From JAGVSV01 sp040766135 (GTDB taxonomy: Bacteria; Bacillota; Clostridia; Christensenellales; Aristaeellaceae): a stretch of 64,000 nucleotides of DNA. The DNA lies in the NCBI GenBank assembly GCA_040766135.1, contig JAXGRA010000011.1, positions 18,416 to 82,415 on the forward strand, given 5' to 3'. Under the pieces are notes generated by a model, which was not told the DNA's origin, ran no database searches, and worked only from the letters and a program-made list of their open reading frames with translations. This document shows positions 58,669 through 64,000 of this stretch, piece by piece (position 1 is the first letter of the stretch; the number at the start of each line of letters is the position of its first letter). A program made the translations under genes and the position numbers.

Positions 58669-59481
58669 ATGCTGTGGAATGCGAAAAACGGAAGCGTACA
58701 AATGGGCCATACGAGGATGCACTATGTTTCCTTTGGATATGGCAGCAAGCCATTGGTTCTGCTGCCCGGCCTGGCGGATGGGCTGGCCAGCGTAAAAGGA
58801 AAAGCATTGCTGCTGGCAAGGCCGTATAGAATCTTTTTTCAAAAGTATACAGTCTATATGTTCAGCAGAAAGAACGACATGCCGGAGGGATACGCCATAC
58901 GGGATATGGCACATGACCAAGCCCAGGCCATGGAAGCGCTGGGCATGGGCAAAGCCGCTGTGATGGGGGTATCCCAGGGCGGCATGATTGCGCAATATGT
59001 AGCCGTGGATTATGCGCAATTGCTGGATAAACTGGTCATCGCAGTTTCCGTACCACGAGCGAATGACATGATTCGCAGCTGTGTCAGTCAATGGATCAGC
59101 TTTGCAGAAAAAGGCAACTATAGGCAGCTGATGATCGACACCGCAGAAAAAAACTATTCAGCCGAGCGCCTGAAGAAAATCCGAAAACTGTATCCGCTAA
59201 TCGGCGTCATAGGGAAGCGACTGGTCTATGACAGATTCCTGATCAATGCCAGGGCCATTCTTCAATTTGATGCCTCTCAGGACATAAAAAAGATTGCATG
59301 CCCCACGCTGATTATCGGCGCAGAGAAAGACAAAGTGGTCGGCGTACGCGCATCCTATGAAATGAATGAGCGGATTGCGGGCAGCGAGCTGTATGTATAT
59401 AAAGGGCTGGGGCATGCAGCCTATGAGGAAGCAGGCGACTTCAACCAAAGGGTGTTCCATTTTTTGGAATCTATGCAGTAA
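58669..59481 (+). CDS. Alpha/beta hydrolase, copy 1
   Basis: 270 residues. The nucleophile elbow is GVSQGGMIAQYV (Ser at about 103), an oxyanion strand is LVLLPGLADG, and acid and His regions are CPTLIIGAEKDKVVG and GLGHAAYEEAG. The fold is an esterase or hydrolase type with unknown substrate. GGAGGGG lies about 12 nt before the ATG. Sequence use is more AT-rich than average here. The second hydrolase follows after 40 nt, and they resemble each other only in fold. Confidence 0.88.
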   Translation: MLWNAKNGSVQMGHTRMHYVSFGYGSKPLVLLPGLADGLASVKGKALLLARPYRIFFQKYTVYMFSRKNDMPEGYAIRDMAHDQAQAMEALGMGKAAVMGVSQGGMIAQYVAVDYAQLLDKLVIAVSVPRANDMIRSCVSQWISFAEKGNYRQLMIDTAEKNYSAERLKKIRKLYPLIGVIGKRLVYDRFLINARAILQFDASQDIKKIACPTLIIGAEKDKVVGVRASYEMNERIAGSELYVYKGLGHAAYEEAGDFNQRVFHFLESMQ

Positions 59482-59521
59482 CATGCAGCATGATCGTGAG
59501 CAGAATTTCAGAGGTGTTCAG

Positions 59522-60343
59522 ATGAAAAAAAGAACATACCAAACAGCTTCCGGCGCCATCCGTTATTGGATCAGCATGATCGATACGAACAGGATAACGC
59601 TGGTTTTTCTTCCGGGCCTGACAGCAGACCACAGATTGTTTGAAAAACAATTGGAATACTTTAAGGGCAAATACAATGTGTTCGTGTGGGATGCACCGGC
59701 GCATGCCGCGTCCTGGCCGTTCAAATTTGATTTTACGCTGATGGATAAAGCGAAATGGCTCAACGAAATACTGGAGCAGGAACAGGTAGCAAAACCGGTT
59801 ATCGTAGGCCAATCGATGGGCGGATATATAGGACAAGCCTTTGCGGAATTATATCCGGAAAAATTACAAGCGTTTGTGTCCATTGATTCTGCTCCCCTGC
59901 AAAGGAAATACATGACAAGCGCAGAAATCTGGCTGTTGAAAAGGCTGGAACCAATCTATTTCTATTTTCCGTGGAAATGGCTGTTGAAAGCGGGCACAAG
60001 GGGCGTTGCGCAGTCTGAATACGGCCGAAAACTAATGCATGAAATGATGATGGTATATGATGGAAACAAAAAGAGATATGCTCAAATTATCGGCCATGGC
60101 TATCGCATCCTTGCCCAGGCCCTGGAGGAAGATTTGCCATATGCCATCCAATGCCCTGCGCTGCTTATCTGCGGTGAAAAGGACAAAGCGGGCTCCTGCA
60201 TCCGGTACAACAAGGCATGGCACAGGAGCACCGGCATCCCTCTAAAATGGATAAAAGACGCTGGACACAATTCCAATACCGATAAGCCCGAGGTTGTCAA
60301 CGGGCTGATCGAGGGTTTTATAAAAACCATTATTGACGGATAA
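59522..60343 (+). CDS. Alpha/beta hydrolase, copy 2
   Basis: 273 residues. LVFLPGLTADHRLFEKQLEY is the oxyanion strand, VGQSMGGYIGQAFAELYPEK the nucleophile elbow, CPALLICGEKDKAGS the acid region and KDAGHNSNTDKPE the catalytic His. The shape is that of lipase/esterase- or epoxide-hydrolase-like proteins. AGAGGTG lies before the ATG at 59522; a longer open frame upstream overlaps copy 1 and is not needed. Substrate unknown. Confidence 0.9.
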   Translation: MKKRTYQTASGAIRYWISMIDTNRITLVFLPGLTADHRLFEKQLEYFKGKYNVFVWDAPAHAASWPFKFDFTLMDKAKWLNEILEQEQVAKPVIVGQSMGGYIGQAFAELYPEKLQAFVSIDSAPLQRKYMTSAEIWLLKRLEPIYFYFPWKWLLKAGTRGVAQSEYGRKLMHEMMMVYDGNKKRYAQIIGHGYRILAQALEEDLPYAIQCPALLICGEKDKAGSCIRYNKAWHRSTGIPLKWIKDAGHNSNTDKPEVVNGLIEGFIKTIIDG

Positions 60344-60378
60344 TTTTGCACGAACAGTAATTTTATTTTCTTTATCGA

Positions 60379-60407
60379 TTGCTCCCCGCCCCGCCCAATG
60401 GTATGAT
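60379..60407 (+). promoter_or_regulatory. Sigma-A promoter of the 60.4-63.9 kb operon
   Basis: TTGCTC and TATGAT are 17 nt apart, 27 nt before the first start codon. Confidence 0.65.
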
Positions 60408-60433
60408 GAATGCATTATATCAGGAGGTGGCTT

Positions 60434-60718
60434 GTGGCCGGACAGCTGTGGGTGCGGGAGATCAAGCGCAATAAAATCCGGCGGGATGTCGTGGTGCCCT
60501 GCGCGCTGGAGGCCTGGACGGACGCATTGGCGCAGGCCTGCCATGATTTGGATTTGCAGGTGCCGGTGATATTGCCCCGGCACGAGCGCGACTGGCAAGA
60601 GTTTCGCCAGGCGCGTTTTGTGGCGGAACATTTTTTGGAGGATATATCCTTTGACCGGCTGGAGGCCGAATATTTTGACCCGGACGAAAAGCGCAAAACG
60701 CAGGAGGCCTGGGGATGA
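60434..60718 (+). CDS. Small conserved-looking protein of unknown function
   Basis: 94 residues from GTG, with AGGAGG 5 nt upstream. The sequence VREIKRNKIRRDVVVPCALE and DLQVPVILPRHERDWQEFRQ suggests a compact alpha/beta protein, rich in Arg and Asp, with no signal or membrane part. I do not recognise it. It begins a chain of overlapping genes, and its stop overlaps the NUDIX start (ATGA), so it is surely translated. Confidence 0.7.
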   Translation: MAGQLWVREIKRNKIRRDVVVPCALEAWTDALAQACHDLDLQVPVILPRHERDWQEFRQARFVAEHFLEDISFDRLEAEYFDPDEKRKTQEAWG

Positions 60719-61191
60719 GCAACTACATCATGGATTTGCGGAAAGTTGTCGGCCACCGCCCGCTGATGCTGGTGGGTGCCAGCGTGATCGTGGTGGACAG
60801 CGACAACCGCATCCTGTTGCAGCAGCGGCGGGACAACCGCTGCTGGGGATATGCCGGCGGCAGCGTGGAGCTGTACGAGTGCGTGGAGGATGCCGCGCGC
60901 CGTGAGCTGCAGGAGGAAACCGGCCTGATCGCGCATTCGCTTACGCTGTACGGCGTGTTTTCGGGGCCGGAGTCACGCTATGTGTACCCCAACGGCGATG
61001 AGGTATCCACGATCGATATCGTATATGTGTGCCGGGAGTATTCCGGCACATTGATGGTGCAGGAAGAGGAAGTCCTGGCGCTGCAGTTTTTTGCGCCTGA
61101 CCAATTGCCCGAAAACCTATCCCCGCCCGTTGCGCGGGTTATCCGTCAATTTGCAAACGAACGATTACAACAAGCACAGGAGGACCTATGA
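60715..61191 (+). CDS. NUDIX hydrolase
   Basis: 158 residues. The Nudix box is GSVELYECVEDAARRELQEE followed by TGL, matching G-x5-E-x7-REUxEExGU. It cleaves nucleoside diphosphates linked to another group, using Mg2+. The start overlaps the previous stop (ATGA) and the end overlaps the aldolase start by 4 nt. Its role in the pathway could be removing a nucleotide from a sugar donor, but this is not shown. Confidence 0.95.
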   Translation: MSNYIMDLRKVVGHRPLMLVGASVIVVDSDNRILLQQRRDNRCWGYAGGSVELYECVEDAARRELQEETGLIAHSLTLYGVFSGPESRYVYPNGDEVSTIDIVYVCREYSGTLMVQEEEVLALQFFAPDQLPENLSPPVARVIRQFANERLQQAQEDL

Positions 61192-62105
61192 AACAGATCG
61201 ACTACAAAGGCATCTACCCCGCATTTTGCGCGTGCTATGACGATGTGGGCAACATCAGCGCCCCGCGCGCGCAGGCGCTGGCGCGGCACCTGCAGGCTGC
61301 CGGCGTGCAGGGCCTGTACGTCAATGGCTCCACCGGCGAATGCGTGTACCTTTCGGTGGAGGAGCGCATGCAGATGCTGGAGGCCGTGATGGACGCCGTG
61401 GGCGGCACATTGCCCATCATCGCGCATGTGGCCTGCAACAACACGCGGGATTCCGTGCGCTTGGCCGCGCATGCGGGCAAGCTGGGCGTGTCGGCCATCG
61501 CCGCCATCCCGCCCATTTATTTTAAGCTGCCGGAGTATGCCATCGCCGATTATTGGAATGCCATGTCCGACGCGGCACCCGAAACGGACTTTATGATCTA
61601 TAACATCCCGCAAAATGCCGGCGTAGCGCTCACGCTGCCGCTGCTGGGCACGATGCTGAAAAACCCGCGCGTCAAGGCGCTCAAAAACAGCAGCCCCTCG
61701 GTGCAGGACATCCGCGCGTTTAAGGATGCGGGCGGCGGCAAACTGGCGGTGCTCAACGGCCCGGACGAGCAGTATTTGGCCGGCCGGCTGATGGGCGCGG
61801 ACGGCGGCATTGGCAGCACCTATAACGCCATGCCCGCCCTGTTTTTGGCCATTGACCGCTTTCTGGCGGCCGGGCAGGCGGACAAAGCGCAGCAGGTGCA
61901 GCAGGATATTTTCCACATCATCATGATGATGCTGGGCGGCCATGGCAACTTGATGGCCGTTATCAAGGAACTGCTGCGCCGCAAGGGCGTGAATACCGGC
62001 CTGGTGCGCGCGCCGCTGCCCAACCTGATCGCATCGGACAGGGAGCGGGTGGACAAGTGCGAAGAGATGATTGCCGCCGCGGAGAAGAAGGTGCACAGCC
62101 TGTGA
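61188..62105 (+). CDS. DapA/NanA-family aldolase (dihydrodipicolinate synthase-like)
   Basis: 305 residues of the class I aldolase TIM barrel. YVNGSTGECVYLS is the keto-acid binding loop, MIYNIPQNAGVAL contains the catalytic Tyr, and VKALKNSSPSV the Schiff-base Lys. The NGSTGE loop is closer to N-acetylneuraminate lyase relatives than to DapA. It likely splits or makes a keto-sugar acid. Overlapping starts and stops on both sides (ATGA, GTGA) tie it to the operon. Confidence 0.93.
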   Translation: MKQIDYKGIYPAFCACYDDVGNISAPRAQALARHLQAAGVQGLYVNGSTGECVYLSVEERMQMLEAVMDAVGGTLPIIAHVACNNTRDSVRLAAHAGKLGVSAIAAIPPIYFKLPEYAIADYWNAMSDAAPETDFMIYNIPQNAGVALTLPLLGTMLKNPRVKALKNSSPSVQDIRAFKDAGGGKLAVLNGPDEQYLAGRLMGADGGIGSTYNAMPALFLAIDRFLAAGQADKAQQVQQDIFHIIMMMLGGHGNLMAVIKELLRRKGVNTGLVRAPLPNLIASDRERVDKCEEMIAAAEKKVHSL

Positions 62106-63091
62106 AGCCCATTATCCGGGTGGGCATCATCGGCTGCGGCGATGTGACGGAGGTCAAAAGCGGCCCGGCGTTTCAAAAGGCAGCCGGCAGCGAGCTGGCC
62201 ATCGTGATGCGGCGCGATGCCGAAAAGGTGGCGGACTATGCCCGCCGCCACGGCGTGGCGCGCTGTACCACCGATGCCAATGATATCCTGAATGACCCCG
62301 CCATTGATCTGGTCTATGTGGCCACGCCGCCGCACATGCACGCGCACTACACGATAGAAGCCGCGCGCCATGGCAAGGCCGTGTATGTGGAAAAGCCCAT
62401 GGCGCGCACCGTGGCGGAAGCCCGCGCCATGGCGGAGGCCTGCCGTGCGCACGATGTGCCCCTGTTTGTGGCGTACTATCGGCGCGGACAGCCGCGCTTC
62501 AACTACGCACGGGAGCTGGCGGCCTCGGGCGGCTTGGGCGAGATCCGCGCCTTTGATTATCTGTACACCAACCCCGTGCCCACCTACCCCAAGCACCGTG
62601 CTTGGCTGGGCGATCCTGAGCTGGCGGGCGGCGGGCAGCTGTTTGACATTGGCTCCCACATGATGGATGCCATTACGTTTATGCTGGGCGCACCCCAGCG
62701 CATGGAGACCATGACCGCCAACCGCAGCGGAGGCAACGCGCCGGACACGCACAGCGCCATTTTGAAACTGCAAAACGGCGTGCAGGGCAGCATCAATCTG
62801 TGCTTTTCGGCGGATGGCCGCCGCGATGCGCTGACCATATTGGGCAGCAAGGGCAGCCTGACCATGTCGCTGATGAATTACACCGATGTGGTGGTCAAGC
62901 GCGGCGACGCGGCGGAATCGCTGCCCTTCCCCATGCCGGAGCACGTGCAGCAGCCCTGGATCCAGCGCGTTATCGATACAATGCGCGGCTTGGACACGCT
63001 GGATATGACGGCCAGGGACGCGCTGCAAACGCAGGAGCTGCTGGAGGCCATGCATTTGGGCCGCTCCTGGCAGGCACAGAAAGGAAATTAA
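62102..63091 (+). CDS. Gfo/Idh/MocA-family NAD(P)-dependent oxidoreductase
   Basis: 329 residues from GTG overlapping the aldolase stop (GTGA). The Rossmann start is VGIIGCGDVTEVKSGPAFQK, the catalytic Lys motif is YVEKPMARTVAEA, and the metal/substrate His is in GGGQLFDIGSHMMDAITFML. Such enzymes oxidise sugars or inositols. An in-frame upstream extension lies inside the aldolase gene. With the aldolase and isomerase it suggests breakdown of an unusual sugar or sugar acid. Confidence 0.95.
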   Translation: MKPIIRVGIIGCGDVTEVKSGPAFQKAAGSELAIVMRRDAEKVADYARRHGVARCTTDANDILNDPAIDLVYVATPPHMHAHYTIEAARHGKAVYVEKPMARTVAEARAMAEACRAHDVPLFVAYYRRGQPRFNYARELAASGGLGEIRAFDYLYTNPVPTYPKHRAWLGDPELAGGGQLFDIGSHMMDAITFMLGAPQRMETMTANRSGGNAPDTHSAILKLQNGVQGSINLCFSADGRRDALTILGSKGSLTMSLMNYTDVVVKRGDAAESLPFPMPEHVQQPWIQRVIDTMRGLDTLDMTARDALQTQELLEAMHLGRSWQAQKGN

Positions 63092-63092
63092 C

Positions 63093-63938
63093 ATGAGCAT
63101 TGGTTTGCGTCTGCACGACGCGCAGGGCACAAATACGAAGGAACGCGCGGACAGCGCGCGGGTGCAGGGCTTTCTGTCAGCGCAGGTAGCGCTGGCGTAC
63201 AACTATGGCCCCCAGGCCATAGAACCTGCTGCCCTGACGCCAGGGTTTGCCCACAAGGTGCGCCGTGACACTCAGGGGCTGGATGTATCGGTGCTGGGCT
63301 GTTACATGAATCTTGCGCACCCTGACCCTGCAACATATGAGCATCTGCTGGCCACCTATGTGGCGCATTTGCGGTTTTCGCGCTGGTTAGGGGCCGGCGT
63401 GGTGGGCACCGAAACCGGCAACCCCAACGCTGAATACCGCTATGAGCCGGGGCGCAGCCACACCCAGGAATCGCTGCAGCTGTTCATCGACCGCCTGCAC
63501 CCCGTGATTGATGCGGCCGAAAAGTTAGGCGCAGTGCTGGCGCTGGAGCCGGTGTACACGCACATCGTTAGCGATGCCAAACGCCTGCGCTATGTGCTGG
63601 ACACCGTGCGCTCGCCCAATTTGATGGTCATTTTGGATCCCGTCAACCTGCTGCACGGCGACAACATCGCGCGCCGCGATGCGGTCATCGACGAGGCGCT
63701 GGAGCTGCTGCTGTGTGATACGGCCGCGCTGCACATCAAAAGCTATTATATGGAGAACGGCCACGTGAAATCCGCGCCCGCAGGCCAGGGGGAAATGGAC
63801 TATCTGCCCATTTTCAAGCGCGTCGTGCCCCGCAAACCGCACATCGACCTGCTGCTGGAAAACACCACCCCCGACACCGCCCCCGCAGCGCTGGCGTATG
63901 TGCGCCAGCAGTGGCTGGAGGCGGGGGGAACGCTGTAG
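63093..63938 (+). CDS. Sugar phosphate isomerase/epimerase (xylose-isomerase-like TIM barrel)
   Basis: 281 residues. LGAVLALEPVYTHI gives a metal Glu, LMVILDPVNLLHGDN the Asp/Asn metal region, ALHIKSYYMENG the His/Lys region and DLLLENTTPDT the final Glu. This is the AP_endonuc_2 fold common to sugar epimerases. AGGAAA precedes the ATG, which is one base after the dehydrogenase stop. It is the last gene of the operon; a strong terminator follows. Confidence 0.9.
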   Translation: MSIGLRLHDAQGTNTKERADSARVQGFLSAQVALAYNYGPQAIEPAALTPGFAHKVRRDTQGLDVSVLGCYMNLAHPDPATYEHLLATYVAHLRFSRWLGAGVVGTETGNPNAEYRYEPGRSHTQESLQLFIDRLHPVIDAAEKLGAVLALEPVYTHIVSDAKRLRYVLDTVRSPNLMVILDPVNLLHGDNIARRDAVIDEALELLLCDTAALHIKSYYMENGHVKSAPAGQGEMDYLPIFKRVVPRKPHIDLLLENTTPDTAPAALAYVRQQWLEAGGTL

Positions 63939-63963
63939 ATAAAAGTAACCGGTATATAACAAA

Positions 63964-63995
63964 ACGGGGCACGGCCATCAAGCTGTGCCCCGTTT
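63964..63995 (+). terminator. Rho-independent terminator of the catabolic operon
   Basis: ACGGGGCACGGC pairs with GCTGTGCCCCGT (one G-T wobble) around CATCAA, followed by TT. Stem of 12 bp, 25 nt after the stop codon. Confidence 0.88.
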
Positions 63996-64000
63996 GCTAT

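Noticed and set aside
61820..63202. 460-residue open frame antisense to the Gfo/Idh/MocA gene
   Set aside because: High-GC antisense shadow; the sense strand has clear family motifs and overlapping starts.

Overview
The window looks like chromosomal DNA of a strictly anaerobic, GC-rich member of the Bacillota, class Clostridia. This rests on two [FeFe] hydrogenases with AdhE, a Cys-type sulfatase next to an anaerobic sulfatase-maturating radical SAM enzyme, a GSI-alpha type glutamine synthetase, strong AGGAGG ribosome sites and sigma-A promoters. A Christensenellales-like lineage is only a guess. I see no rRNA, tRNA, CRISPR, integrase or transposase. It appears to be a normal chromosome segment with a few accessory islands.

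Layout. 1-3.7 kb (+): surface-polymer operon: the 3' end of an L,D-transpeptidase, a secreted unknown, an MBOAT O-acyltransferase, its AlgX/J-like partner and a macro-domain protein. 3.8-5.7 kb (-): URO-D-like enzyme and peroxiredoxin. 5.9-10.8 kb (+): a DUF protein, MATE exporter, rhamnulokinase and PHP-domain protein. 11-15.5 kb (+): PepSY protein with a poly-aspartate tail, DegV protein and a large secreted propeller/solute-binding fusion. 15.6-18.5 kb (+): proB-proA-proC. 18.5-20.5 kb (+): fic under an elaborate operator array, then an AAC(3)-type acetyltransferase. 20.5-22.5 kb: an unexplained array of dyad repeats, then ClC transporter and ParB-like protein (-).

22.6-31.2 kb (-) is the most unusual block: gamma-glutamyltransferase followed by two copies of a cassette made of DctM-like permease, tiny membrane protein and AstE/AspA-type hydrolase, with a DUF6305-like secreted protein between them and an extra hydrolase at the end. 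The gene order and spacing suggest one multi-part system for acylated or gamma-glutamyl compounds. 31.5-37.3 kb: Phd-like fusion protein, sugar ABC transporter without an ATPase gene, and glnA. 37.4-48.8 kb: two TldD/TldE pairs (the first tldD frameshifted) bracket a Crp/Fnr regulator, inverted 9-bp minisatellites, a 30-residue peptide coupled to the radical SAM maturase, a sulfatase, an MTA/SAH-type nucleosidase and a histidine phosphatase.

48.9-58.3 kb (-, except one kinase-like gene): an ethanol/hydrogen redox operon, adhE, kinase-like gene, two 2Fe-2S proteins, PAS-containing sensory hydrogenase, SpoIIE-type phosphatase and [FeFe] hydrogenase. Its promoter overlaps a Rex-like operator. 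58.7-64 kb (+): two alpha/beta hydrolases and a tightly overlapping five-gene set (unknown, NUDIX, DapA/NanA-like aldolase, Gfo/Idh/MocA dehydrogenase, TIM-barrel isomerase) ending in a strong terminator.
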